From contig JAPLTF010000065.1 in assembly GCA_026398275.1 (NCBI GenBank), forward strand, positions 1-64,000: DNA of 64,000 nt. Direction: 5' to 3'. Positions 1 through 7,091 of this stretch are shown here, piece after piece. The notes below the pieces were generated by a model. The model was not told where the DNA came from and did no database searches. It worked only from the letters and a program-made list of their open reading frames with translations. The position numbers and the translations under genes were made by a program. The DNA is from Verrucomicrobiota bacterium (GTDB lineage: Bacteria; Verrucomicrobiota; Verrucomicrobiia; Chthoniobacterales; Terrimicrobiaceae). Positions within the stretch are counted from its first letter, which is position 1; each line of letters starts with the position of its first letter.

Positions 1-278
1 AGCAGTTCCTGCCGAAAACGCGCAAGGGGGTAGGTCGGCACTACAAGCCCTTTTGAGGACTACCCCACTGTGTTTATGCGGGTCTGCGGGCCTCGGAGGG
101 CTGAAAATAGCTGATTTTCGCCTCCAGTCCGCGAAGTGGGGTTAGAGCCATTCGAGTCACGCCGATTCCTTGGAGGGACATCCTCCGGCATGTCCCCTTT
201 GTTTTGGCACTGTGCGGACCGATGCCTGGGGGTGGGGGTCGGCGGCCGTTTTCATGCCTCCACTTCCCAGTCTTTTTC
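1..278. other. Left-edge intergenic region
   Basis: No convincing complete gene is visible here. One plus-strand frame entering from the left edge stays open for 17 codons and ends at a TGA at 54-56. The tail is basic (it ends GRHYKPF) and could be the C-terminus of a gene lying mostly outside the window, but that cannot be tested from so short a stretch. No tRNA-like cloverleaf was recognised. Confidence 0.3.
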
Positions 279-1514
279 TCAGGCTTTCAGGCCTCCAAGC
301 AGGTAGTCGGGCCAGGAGATGGAACGGAATCCGGCGGCCTCGGCTGGCTCCTCCGCGCCGGGGTCGCAGATCACCAAGGGAGAGAATCCGGGAAATTTTG
401 TTGAGGCGACGGCGAGGCCCTTGAGATCGGCCGCCGTGTAGCGTCCGGTCTTCACCTCGACGATCCACCGTCCCCAATCTCCCTGGATGACCCCGTCCAC
501 CTCCCAGGGTTCCGCCCTCCAATAATGCACTTGCTGCCCGGCATTCCAAGCATGGGCCAGGCACGCGTTCTCGAGCCAGCGTCCCCAGCGTGAAGGATCG
601 GTCTGCGGTCCCGGTGCCGGCAGGGAAGTCCCACCAAGAAGCAGCCCGTTGTTGAGCGCGATCAGCTTCGGAGGAGACTTTCGGCGGCGGATTTCATCGC
701 CCGACCACTTCGGCACCGGTGCCACCAGATAGGCCTCCCTCAGAAGATCCAGATAGTGGGCGATGGTTTCCAATGCCCCCTTCTCCGCCAGGGATCCTGC
801 CATTTTCTCCAGCGACAGAATCTCGGCGGGATGGGCCATCGCGAGCGCGAAGATCTGCCGGAGCAGGGCAGGCTTGCGCACTTGCTCCAACTGCAGGATA
901 TCGCGTCCGATCGCCGGCTCGACAATCGCATCGCGCAGGTAAGAGCGCAGCCGCGCCTCGTCCTTCCAGAACTGGCGGGCCCCCGGATACCCCCCGCAGG
1001 TCACCACGCGCCGGGGCGCTTCCGCCCGCTTCACCCCAAGCAAATCCACCAGAGCGCCAGCTCCCCAATGGTGCAGGGACAGCTTTTCGAACCGGCCCGC
1101 CATCGTCTCGCGCGTGCCCGCGCCAAGGTCGAGCGCCGAGGAGCCCGTCGCCACCGTGTGCAGCGGGATTTTCTTGCGGACCACCTCGTCATGCCGGGCC
1201 TTGAGCCAGCGGCTCCAATCCGGCAGAAAATGCACCTCGTCAAGCAGCAGCACCGCCGGACCCGCAGAGGCATTGTCCACCGCGCGCCGCCAGATGCCGT
1301 CCGCCCAGCCCGGCAGCTCCGCCTCCGGCGCATCCGCACTCGCGAAAATGGCCCGGCCTCCCCATTCAGCGGCAATCTCGTGGAGCAACGTCGTCTTGCC
1401 CACCTGCCTCGGACCCGCCAGTAGTTGAATCTTTCCCGGAGCACGCTCCCCCAACCGGCCCATCAACAGGCCGCGAACAGAACAATAGGTGTGGCTTTCA
1501 ATATAATCAGACAT
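279..1514 (-). CDS. AAA family ATPase with DUF4143 domain
   Basis: 411 residues. The N-terminal P-loop ATPase has a Walker A motif GPRQVGKTT near residue 34 and a Walker B LLLDEVHFL near residue 90. The C-terminal part follows the DUF4143 pattern and contains a PD-(D/E)XK-like core: VDG, then WIVEVKTG near residue 355. Members of this family are common, often horizontally moved, and have poorly defined roles; several are placed in defence or stress contexts, but that is not shown here. The ATG start places the ORF directly behind a perfect 14-bp palindrome. It faces away from the duplicated PEP-CTERM locus. A second, divergent member of the same family lies about 2 kb away at 3418, so this accessory region is enriched for the family. 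The substrate is unknown. Confidence 0.85.
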   Translation of the reverse strand: MSDYIESHTYCSVRGLLMGRLGERAPGKIQLLAGPRQVGKTTLLHEIAAEWGGRAIFASADAPEAELPGWADGIWRRAVDNASAGPAVLLLDEVHFLPDWSRWLKARHDEVVRKKIPLHTVATGSSALDLGAGTRETMAGRFEKLSLHHWGAGALVDLLGVKRAEAPRRVVTCGGYPGARQFWKDEARLRSYLRDAIVEPAIGRDILQLEQVRKPALLRQIFALAMAHPAEILSLEKMAGSLAEKGALETIAHYLDLLREAYLVAPVPKWSGDEIRRRKSPPKLIALNNGLLLGGTSLPAPGPQTDPSRWGRWLENACLAHAWNAGQQVHYWRAEPWEVDGVIQGDWGRWIVEVKTGRYTAADLKGLAVASTKFPGFSPLVICDPGAEEPAEAAGFRSISWPDYLLGGLKA

Positions 1515-1517
1515 ACT

Positions 1518-1531
1518 CGAGTAATTACTCG
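1518..1531. promoter_or_regulatory. Perfect palindrome upstream of the ATPase start
   Basis: CGAGTAATTACTCG is a perfect 14-bp palindrome ending 3 bp before the ATG of the minus-strand ATPase gene (ATG at 1514-1512). Its position over the likely 5' leader suggests a repressor operator. The cognate protein is not identified. Confidence 0.4.
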
Positions 1532-1586
1532 GACACCGTGGAATGTCAATGCCGCATCCCCCCGATATGGCTCATAATCTTGCTTC

Positions 1587-1634
1587 GCTCTTAATCTTAA
1601 TCTTAATCTTACTCTTAATCTTAATCTTAATCAC
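1587..1634. repeat. Short tandem TCTTAA hexamer repeat
   Basis: Imperfect tandem copies of CTTAAT/CTTACT run directly into the start of the duplicated upstream block. A shorter relative occurs at about 6569-6603, also close to the second copy of that block. No gene overlaps it. Confidence 0.6.
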
Positions 1635-1783
1635 AATTCCGAAAACGCTCCTCATCTTGGTCCCATTCTGGGCGCACTCCCATGATCTCCGGGCGCAAAA
1701 ATAAAATGACTTGAACGCATGGTTTTATTGACATCGTGATTTTTCCCTGTAAATGCCTTGCGGTAGCACAGATGAATCTCTCC
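1627..1783 (+). repeat. Duplicated promoter block, copy 1
   Basis: About 157 bp that match 6757-6913 with scattered substitutions, starting at TTAATCACAATTCC and ending at GATGAATCTCTC. The block contains a TTGAC(A/G) hexamer, the downstream TGTAAA and the start codon of the jelly-roll gene, so it is the promoter and translation-start region of an ancestral locus that was duplicated about 5.1 kb apart. Confidence 0.85.
1728..1755 (+). promoter_or_regulatory. Candidate promoter of the jelly-roll gene
   Basis: TTGACA at 1728-1733 is followed after about 16 bp by TAAATG. The hexamers and their spacing persist in copy 2 (TTGACG near 6858, TGTAAA near 6876). Conservation between two otherwise diverged copies supports function; the -10 is only a moderate match to TATAAT. 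Confidence 0.45.
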
Positions 1784-2542
1784 CCCGCCAGTGCAAAGCG
1801 TTTGGAAAGGCCACGGTTCCCCTCGTGGGCTCTCGTTTTGCTCGCGGCCTTACCGGCATCTTTCCCATTGCAGGCCCAGTCTGCCACCCCCGTCGTTCAC
1901 AACGTTGTTCAAGAGTTTTCCAGTGCCTCCAACCCCAACGGCCCGTGGTCGTATCTGTTCGCCAGAGCCCTTGCATCCAAGGGGGAGATCAATGGGAAAT
2001 ACGCTCTTCTTGAAGTTCCCAATCCCGGCAAGAACGACACCGGGTGGGGGCCTCCTGGGCCGGACGATCAGTCCTACAGCCTTTTTCAGCTCACCGACGA
2101 CAAGGGCGGGCAGTATTGGATTCCCTCAGAGCTCACCAGCTTGGTCCTCCACGCCTCCACCTTGACCGCCGATGGAGATCACTGGCAGGCCGCCGTCCTG
2201 GCATGGACCGCGCCATCGGACGGGGTTGTTGACATCAACTACACGGTGAAAAATATCGCCACCAATCCCTCCGCCGAGATGCCCGCCGATGATCCCGTCG
2301 GCATCGAGCTGGACAAGTTCTCCGCCGGCAGCCTCGACGCCATTTATCCGCTGACCCCGCTGGCCGCCGGCGAAACCACGACCTTGAAATACCCGGGCAT
2401 CGCCGTGAAGAAAGGCGACCAGATCCAGTTCTACAGGGATGCTTACGTCAACCAGCGGGGACTGATTCTCTTCGAAGATACCAGCACGTTGACATTTTCC
2501 CCGGCCAGTTCCTCAGGAATGAACGCCAAGAAAATCCCCTAG
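1772..2542 (+). CDS. Exported jelly-roll-like protein, PEP-CTERM tail displaced
   Basis: 256 residues from ATG 1772. I prefer this start to the upstream GTG at 1736 because it gives a clean signal peptide: basic RLERPR, then a hydrophobic stretch SWALVLLAALPASFPL and cleavage after QAQSA. The body is beta-rich and resembles the PEP-CTERM protein at 7092 in order of motifs: W(T/K)APS, then KKGDQIQFYRDAY versus NAGDEIQFWRNGF, then STLTF versus GTLTF. After TLTFSP the reading frame runs into a short unrelated tail and a TAG, while a PEP-CTERM coding tail lies 44 bp further on in a different frame. The protein is therefore predicted to be secreted without its sorting signal. Its function is unknown; such folds are often carbohydrate-associated. 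Confidence 0.75.
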   Translation: MNLSPASAKRLERPRFPSWALVLLAALPASFPLQAQSATPVVHNVVQEFSSASNPNGPWSYLFARALASKGEINGKYALLEVPNPGKNDTGWGPPGPDDQSYSLFQLTDDKGGQYWIPSELTSLVLHASTLTADGDHWQAAVLAWTAPSDGVVDINYTVKNIATNPSAEMPADDPVGIELDKFSAGSLDAIYPLTPLAAGETTTLKYPGIAVKKGDQIQFYRDAYVNQRGLILFEDTSTLTFSPASSSGMNAKKIP

Positions 2543-2585
2543 CCATCTCCCGATCCTCTCAAAACCAGGTTTCCAAATCTCCGGT

Positions 2586-2666
2586 GCCGTCCCCGAGCCC
2601 TCCACATGGGCGCTGCTGGCCATCGGCCTCACGACCGTGATGGTCCTCCGTCGCCGCCGCGCCTGA
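2586..2666 (+). pseudogene. Orphan PEP-CTERM sorting-signal remnant
   Basis: This stretch encodes VPEPSTWALL, a hydrophobic segment and an RRRRA end, the standard PEP-CTERM/exosortase tripartite signal. It has no start codon and lies in a different frame from the preceding gene. It matches the 3' end of the intact gene at 7092-7883 almost base for base, including the sequence beyond the stop, so it is the surviving 3' end of a deleted paralogue. Confidence 0.85.
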
Positions 2667-2714
2667 CAACCATTCCCCTCGCAAGAGGGGGGAAATTTCT
2701 GGGGGTAAAAGCGC

Positions 2715-2746
2715 CCGCCGACACAAGTCGGCGGTCGTTTTCCTTT
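2715..2746 (+). terminator. Rho-independent terminator, copy 1
   Basis: The stem CCGCCGAC/GTCGGCGG with an ACAA loop is followed by TCGTTTTCCTTT. The same hairpin follows the paralogous gene at 7939-7971. Confidence 0.8.
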
Positions 2747-2981
2747 GGTGTCGGAACGGGAGATTCGTCCGTGGCCGGTAGGGCCGTCCGGCTTGTTGGA
2801 TCGGCCGTCCGTGGGTCACCCATATTTCCGGGCGGCCCGTTTTTCCGCTTTCCCCATTGCCGGGGTTCGCTCATCTTCCTGCTGTGAAATCCGATTACGA
2901 CGGGGCCTGGATGATGCACCTGCCCCGAACCCAGACCTTGCAATTCCGGGAGAAGATCGTAGAGTTCGATCAAGTAAAGCA

Positions 2982-3067
2982 CCTCGGGGCAAGCCCCGAG
3001 GCATTTGGAGGGACCGGCGCTGTCCGGTCCGTTGCTATCCACGGACGACACGGCGGTCGTCCCTCCA
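2982..3067. repeat. Dispersed hairpin element, copy 1
   Basis: A perfect hairpin CCTCGGGGC-AA-GCCCCGAGG is followed by a GGACCGG/CCGGTCC stem and the segment ACACGGCGGTCGTCCCTCCA. A shortened relative with the same order of motifs lies at 16473-16527, which marks this as a dispersed intergenic repeat family and not a gene-specific terminator. Confidence 0.6.
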
Positions 3068-3115
3068 GCATCAAAGCCGAAGCAAGCTTCGGGGTATCAA
3101 ACCCAAAGGGAATGA

Positions 3116-3360
3116 ACCACGGAGAACACGGAGTTCACGGAGTGTAACCAATAGAGGGGCTGTGGTTTACGAAACCTTACAAGACAAAGGGAGGTCTCAC
3201 GCAAAAGATGATATCAGTTGACACGCGCCGGCCCCGGCGTCTTGCCCTTCGGGCTGCCTTCGGCAGTCTGCCGAGCGGTTGCCCTCGCCGCCTGGCTGCA
3301 CATCAAGCCTTCGAAATCCTGTATCTTCCTCCCTCTGTGCTCTCTGTCCTCTGTGGTTAA
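3116..3360. repeat. CACGGAG-type inverted repeat, copy 1
   Basis: The left arm (3116-3145) contains three spaced CACGGAG units. The right arm (3330-3360) is its complement (CTCTGTG..TCTCTGTCCTCTGTGGTTAA). A second pair with the same units lies at 6622-6742. This is a REP/BIME-like palindromic unit with about 185 bp between the arms. Confidence 0.7.
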
Positions 3361-3417
3361 TTCCCATTTCCCCTTTTAGGTTAAATTGATTGCATTGGTG
3401 GCAGAATGGAGCCATAA

Positions 3418-4575
3418 ATGCCAATCATGTTTGCACGAAAACTCTCTCCACCGGATCATTCGTTTTTCCTGTTTGGCCCGCGCGGAACCGGGAAGTCCAC
3501 ATGGGTTCGCACGCATTTCCCAACCGCCAAGACCTACGATCTCCTAAACACGGGCGAGGCGCTGAGGCTGGCTCGGGAGCCGCACGCGTTATTCCGCGAA
3601 ACGTGCAGTCTTCCACCATCGAGCTGGGTGGTGATCGATGAAATCCAGAAGGTCCCGGCTCTCTTGGATGAAGTCCATGCCCTGATCGAGTCGCAGAACC
3701 TGCGGTTTGTGCTGACGGGATCGAGTGCGCGAAAGCTGCGGCGTGGGGCATCCAATCTGCTCGGCGGCCGCGCGGCCGTGGAGGCGATGCACCCTCTGGT
3801 TTCGGCGGAGATGGGCACCGCATTTTCAGCCGACGAAGCGATCGCGCACGGCACGTTGCCTCTCGCTGTCACCCGCAAAGCCCCCAGGGGGTTTCTCACT
3901 GCCTATGCTCAGACCTACCTCCAGGAGGAAATCCGCGCGGAGGCACTCACCCGCAACATCGGGAACTTTGCCCGCTTCCTGGAAATTGCCGCACGCCAGA
4001 ACGGGCAGGTCACCAACGTCGCCAGGGTGTCGCGCGATGCGGCGGTCAGCCGCCAGACCGTGCAAAACTATTTCGAGATTCTCGAGGACACACTGCTCGG
4101 CTTCTGGCTTCGCCCGTGGAAGCTCAAACCGGCAACCCGTCAAGTTGCCCATCCGAAGTTTTATCTGTTCGACAGCGGTGTGGCGAGGGCGCTTACAGGA
4201 CGGATTGCCTACCCGCCATCCCCCGAGGAGAAAGGCCCGCTGATGGAGACGTGGATTCTGAATGAAATCCGCGCGTATCTGAACTATGAACGCCTCGCAT
4301 ATCCGCTCCACTATTGGCGAACCCACGATGGGTCCGAGGTGGATGTGTTGCTGGAGACCCGGGACGGTCACGTCGCTGTCGAAATCAAGTCCGGCACGCG
4401 CTGGGACACCCGCTACAACCGCTCGCTCCAGAGCCTCAAGCAATTCTTCGGGGGGAAACCGCTCCGCTGCCATGGCGTGTTCCTCGGGGAGCACGCATCC
4501 CGCTGGGGGGACGTGCAGGTGCATCCGGCGCGTGAATTTTTAAGCCTGCTCTGGGCCGGAGAGATCATCCGATGA
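3418..4575 (+). CDS. AAA family ATPase with DUF4143 domain
   Basis: 385 residues (an internal ATG at 3427 is an alternative start). Walker A FGPRGTGKST lies near residue 20, Walker B WVVIDEIQKVP near residue 72 and the sensor-like RFVLTGSSARKL near residue 100. A DUF4143 region follows, and near residue 315 there is a PD-(D/E)XK-like signature (DGSEVDVLLE, then VAVEIKSG). Members of this family are typically solitary genes in accessory DNA. It shares architecture but little sequence with the ATPase at 279, so the two are not a recent duplication. It lies inside the 5.1-kb segment bracketed by the duplicated blocks. The biological role is unknown. Confidence 0.88.
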   Translation: MPIMFARKLSPPDHSFFLFGPRGTGKSTWVRTHFPTAKTYDLLNTGEALRLAREPHALFRETCSLPPSSWVVIDEIQKVPALLDEVHALIESQNLRFVLTGSSARKLRRGASNLLGGRAAVEAMHPLVSAEMGTAFSADEAIAHGTLPLAVTRKAPRGFLTAYAQTYLQEEIRAEALTRNIGNFARFLEIAARQNGQVTNVARVSRDAAVSRQTVQNYFEILEDTLLGFWLRPWKLKPATRQVAHPKFYLFDSGVARALTGRIAYPPSPEEKGPLMETWILNEIRAYLNYERLAYPLHYWRTHDGSEVDVLLETRDGHVAVEIKSGTRWDTRYNRSLQSLKQFFGGKPLRCHGVFLGEHASRWGDVQVHPAREFLSLLWAGEIIR

Positions 4576-4592
4576 ACCTCAATTCAGAGTTG

Positions 4593-4715
4593 AACCGCGG
4601 ATTACGGATAACGCGGATAAAATGAGCAACTTGCGCTTGAAATTCGAATCACCCACCGGGTGTCTGGCGGGTTTCTCTATCCTTTTCTCAGTATCCGTGT
4701 CCGTAATCCGCGGTT
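4593..4715. repeat. Inverted repeat of the CCGCGGATTACGG family
   Basis: AACCGCGGATTACGGATAA at 4593 onward has its complement TATCCGTGTCCGTAATCC at 4692-4715, with about 70 bp between the arms. It fills the gap between the converging ATPase and hipT-like genes and may act as a bidirectional terminator as well as being a mobile repeat. Confidence 0.65.
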
Positions 4716-4836
4716 TCCATTTCCGTTTTCAGGATTAAACGACGAAGATTAAGCAGGAGTATGATTCCGAAAACGTTGGGTCGGGGGCGCGGAATGGAAT
4801 CCTCCTCCACGAGCATGTGCCGCACTGCTGGGAAAA

Positions 4837-5838
4837 CTACACCGCCGCGCATGGCCGGAGCGCCAACAGGCGGTCATCGAAAATCTGGCGATAGCGGGCT
4901 TTGGCGGAGTCACTCAGAAACGATCGGGCGATCAGGTCATGCACGGCGGGTTGTTTTTCCGGCAATGAGAGAAGAAAGGCAGTCGCGTCGTCCGCAGCGA
5001 TCCCGAACCGCCGGGCCAATTCCACGAAGTCGTCGCAGCCATGGAATCCATTGGCTTGGAAGAATCGCGTGGTGAAGTCCCCTTGAAAAAGGTCGAGAGC
5101 CAGACGCGATTCGTTGGGCAGGTGCAGCGACGTGCAGAGCAGGTCGTAGGCGGGGCTGAGCGCGTGGTCGCCGGATGGCATCTCGAGCAGCGAAAAATTT
5201 TTGAGGTGGGCGTCCCCATTGCCGATCAGGTAATTGAGGACGATCTGCCGGAAGAGCCGCTCGATGGCGATCCTCCAAGCCGGGCAGAAGGTGCGAACAA
5301 GCTCCCCGCATTCCTCGTAACTTCCCTCATACTTGAAATTTCTTCCGGCGGTTTGTGCGCTCCGTCCGGAAAGTTGGCAGAAGTCCTCCTGCCGCAACTT
5401 CCGGCCGGAATCCGCACTACGGTCGAAGCGCCTCACCACGAGCGCGGGTGCGCCGTCGGGAAAAAAGATGAGCCCGCACGGGGCGGTGCTGAGGCGGAAA
5501 ACCTGCGCGGCCACTTGCATGGTCAGGTGCTCGTTGGCGGGCACGTCTTCCGGGAGTTCAAGCGCGGCGGCCATGGCAAGGGGAATCGGCTTCAGAAGGT
5601 GCGTGCCGTCCTGCGTCGTCGGCTCGAGGGCCTTGGCCACGAGGCGCAACGAGATCTTTTCCTGAATGCCCGAGATCGACATGCGATCGGAGTTTTTTCC
5701 GCGAAAACTCTGGAATGCCGCACGGTCGAAGGGAAGGGTCCAAGCGACCCTCGCCCCACCCCACAGATTCCTGCGGGCGGCGGGCGAATATCCGGAGCCT
5801 TTGATCGGCTTCAAGGTCGAGAGACAGACGGGCCTCAT
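4837..5838 (-). CDS. hipT: HipT-like serine/threonine kinase toxin
   Basis: 333 residues, the size of HipT and shorter than full HipA (about 440), because the N-terminal HipA subdomain is encoded separately by the upstream gene. The Gly-rich loop reads MSISGIQEK, with S54-I55-S56; HipT enzymes autophosphorylate at two serines of an SIS motif at this place. The catalytic motif IGNGDAHLKNF gives D208, and AYDLL gives the metal-binding D231. All kinase residues seen look intact. Known HipT phosphorylates tryptophanyl-tRNA synthetase and arrests growth; the target here is unknown. Its ATG overlaps the stop of the upstream gene by 3 bp, which implies translational coupling. A plain two-gene hipBA with a split hipA is the alternative reading. 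Confidence 0.85.
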   Translation of the reverse strand: MRPVCLSTLKPIKGSGYSPAARRNLWGGARVAWTLPFDRAAFQSFRGKNSDRMSISGIQEKISLRLVAKALEPTTQDGTHLLKPIPLAMAAALELPEDVPANEHLTMQVAAQVFRLSTAPCGLIFFPDGAPALVVRRFDRSADSGRKLRQEDFCQLSGRSAQTAGRNFKYEGSYEECGELVRTFCPAWRIAIERLFRQIVLNYLIGNGDAHLKNFSLLEMPSGDHALSPAYDLLCTSLHLPNESRLALDLFQGDFTTRFFQANGFHGCDDFVELARRFGIAADDATAFLLSLPEKQPAVHDLIARSFLSDSAKARYRQIFDDRLLALRPCAAV

Positions 5839-6164
5839 GGATCCAGCCTCCTCACGGTCACAGCACCGATGACATCGCCTCCCGCCGCCTCCAAGAGGAG
5901 GCCGAAATCGTCATCCTCATCAATCTGGTGGGTCCGGCACTGAATCTCCCGGAGCGTGCCCTCCGCCAACAAGCCCGAGAAAAAGGGGAAGAGCCGCTCG
6001 GCCTCGTAGGCCTCCGCCCGGCAGGGGAGAGTCAGGCTGATAGCGGATGGCTCCGCCCGGGCAAGAAACTCCTTCAGATACTGAAAGCGGTATCCCGTCT
6101 CGGTTTCCTCGATCAGCCCGCAGTCCCGGTTATCGAGCAGCACGATCCCGCGCCGCCCGCTCAT
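5835..6164 (-). CDS. hipS: HipS-like antitoxin (HipA N-terminal domain protein)
   Basis: 109 residues matching the N-subdomain-1 of HipA as a free-standing protein: the start RRGIVLLDNRDCGLIEE, the middle ERLFPFFSGLLAEG and the end GDVIGAVTV. In the hipBST family this small protein, not the DNA-binding HipB, neutralises the kinase. The gene starts 4 bp inside the end of the HTH gene and its stop overlaps the hipT-like start, so all three are read from one tight operon in the order B-S-T. Because both junctions are clean start/stop overlaps, this looks like a genuine separate gene and not a frameshifted hipA. Confidence 0.82.
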   Translation of the reverse strand: MSGRRGIVLLDNRDCGLIEETETGYRFQYLKEFLARAEPSAISLTLPCRAEAYEAERLFPFFSGLLAEGTLREIQCRTHQIDEDDDFGLLLEAAGGDVIGAVTVRRLDP

Positions 6165-6412
6165 GATTCCTTTCCTCCGCTCGCGGACTCCATGAAGGCT
6201 TCTGGCTTGGTGGGTTTGAGCAAGATCCCGAGCCCGAGCACCTCAACCAGTTTTAACAAAGTTTCCAGCGTGGGATTTCCTTTGCCTGTCTCGATGTCGC
6301 TCACCCCGTGAAGACCCAACCCCGAGAGCCGAGCCAAATCCGCCTGCGACACACCCAACTCGCGACGCCGCTCGCGCAATGTTTTCGAGATATCCTTTAA
6401 TGTCGCATTCAC
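6161..6412 (-). CDS. hipB: HipB-like HTH regulator of the hip locus
   Basis: 83 residues from a GTG start. The Xre-type helix-turn-helix spans LGVSQADLARLSGLGLHGVS, followed by the typical IETGKGNPTLETLLKLVEVLGL. Upstream in-frame codons back to 6532 are open but do not look like HTH protein, and the GTG lies just after the -10 element of a good promoter, so I use 6412. That makes the mRNA almost leaderless, and no Shine-Dalgarno is visible. It is probably the autorepressor of the three-gene toxin-antitoxin operon and binds the TGAAT/ATTCA sites around its promoter. Confidence 0.8.
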   Translation of the reverse strand: MNATLKDISKTLRERRRELGVSQADLARLSGLGLHGVSDIETGKGNPTLETLLKLVEVLGLGILLKPTKPEAFMESASGGKES

Positions 6413-6473
6413 TATAATGAATATCAAATCATGAAAACGGCGTGAGTCAATGGAAAAGCGCGATGAATATTCA
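6407..6473 (-). promoter_or_regulatory. hip operon promoter with paired TGAAT/ATTCA operators
   Basis: On the minus strand, TTGACT (6450-6445) and TGATAT (6426-6421) are separated by 18 bp. Two inverted repeats flank them: ATTCA-N6-TGAAT at 6407-6422, covering the start codon, and the perfect palindrome TGAATATTCA at 6464-6473 upstream of -35. This arrangement suits cooperative autorepression by the HTH protein. Confidence 0.55.
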
Positions 6474-6621
6474 CTAAGATGAAAATACGTTTTCGCCAAG
6501 AAAGGGCGGCATTCCAAAGCGACCAGCGCCATGCACGCAGGCTGCAGGACAGATTTCTGACTGCGATCTTCCTCTTCCTCTTAATCTTCCTCTTAATCTT
6601 AATCCCGGATCCGGCGATTAC

Positions 6622-6742
6622 TCACCACGGAGGACACGGAGAGCACGGAGTGAAGAGGAAAAGGGCTGAATGGCATCGGGACAGAATGATGTGGTCAAAT
6701 CTCCGGTTTTACCTCCGTGATCTCTGTGTTCTCCGTGGTTAA
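6622..6742. repeat. CACGGAG-type inverted repeat, copy 2
   Basis: The left arm at 6622-6652 (CACCACGGAGGACACGGAG and a third unit) and the right arm at 6711-6742 (CCTCCGTG..CTCCGTGGTTAA) are separated by about 58 bp. It has the same unit structure as 3116-3360. Confidence 0.7.
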
Positions 6743-6756
6743 AAACGTTTTTCGGG

Positions 6757-6990
6757 TTAATCACAATTCCGAAAACGCCCCCTCATCTTGGTCCCATACA
6801 GGGCGCACCCCCACGACCTCCGGGCGCGAAAAATAAAATGACTTGAACGCATATTTTTATTGACGTTGTGATTTATTCCTGTAAAAGTTCTGCGTATAGC
6901 ACAGATGAATCTCTCACTCACCCGGCCAGTTCCTCCGGAATGATCGCCAAGAAAACTCCCTAGCCATCTCCCGATTCTCTCAAAACCAAA
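6757..6990 (+). repeat. Duplicated block, copy 2, with collapsed jelly-roll gene
   Basis: Positions 6757-6913 match 1627-1783, including the ATGAATCTCTC start of the first locus. The sequence then jumps directly to CCGGCCAGTTCCTC and continues to CTCAAAACCA, matching 2501-2566, the 3' end of the first-locus gene. What remains of the gene here is a 12-codon ORF beginning MNLS and ending in TGA. In copy 1 the deleted part is bordered by CGCCAGT and GGCCAGT, so a deletion between short repeats is the simplest explanation. Confidence 0.85.
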
Positions 6991-7091
6991 AAACCACAAA
7001 CCCAGAAAAAACCAATACAATGAAAACCATGAATAACCGAATCTACAAAATCGTGCTCGGCACGTTTCACAACGACGACAACGTAAAAACG

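Larger units (their letters stand above)
2747..3417. other. Repeat-rich intergenic region without a recognisable gene
   Basis: 671 bp with no ORF that shows family motifs or a credible start. It begins with about 40 bp homologous to the sequence beyond the second terminator. It then contains a GC-rich hairpin element (2982-3067) and a long inverted repeat of the CACGGAG family (3116-3360). Open frames across it on either strand change composition abruptly and look like chance. Confidence 0.6.
6474..7091. other. Intergenic region between hipB and the PEP-CTERM gene
   Basis: About 620 bp without a supported gene. It holds the second hexamer tract, the second CACGGAG inverted repeat and copy 2 of the duplicated promoter block. 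An in-frame ATG at 7020 could extend the downstream gene, but the signal peptide favours 7092. Confidence 0.6.

Noticed and set aside
120-170. Possible tRNA or tmRNA 3' end (TTCGAGT) at the left edge
   Set aside because: The flanking bases do not pair as a T-arm and no acceptor stem or CCA context is present.
2629-3051. 140-codon minus-strand frame near the orphan PEP-CTERM tail
   Set aside because: It runs through the terminator and dispersed repeat; part of the same sequence appears in the second copy as the complement of the terminator region, so it is not coding.
4837-6164. A hipA gene broken by a frameshift
   Set aside because: Both halves have their own start, the junction is a clean start/stop overlap, and sizes match free-standing HipS and HipT.
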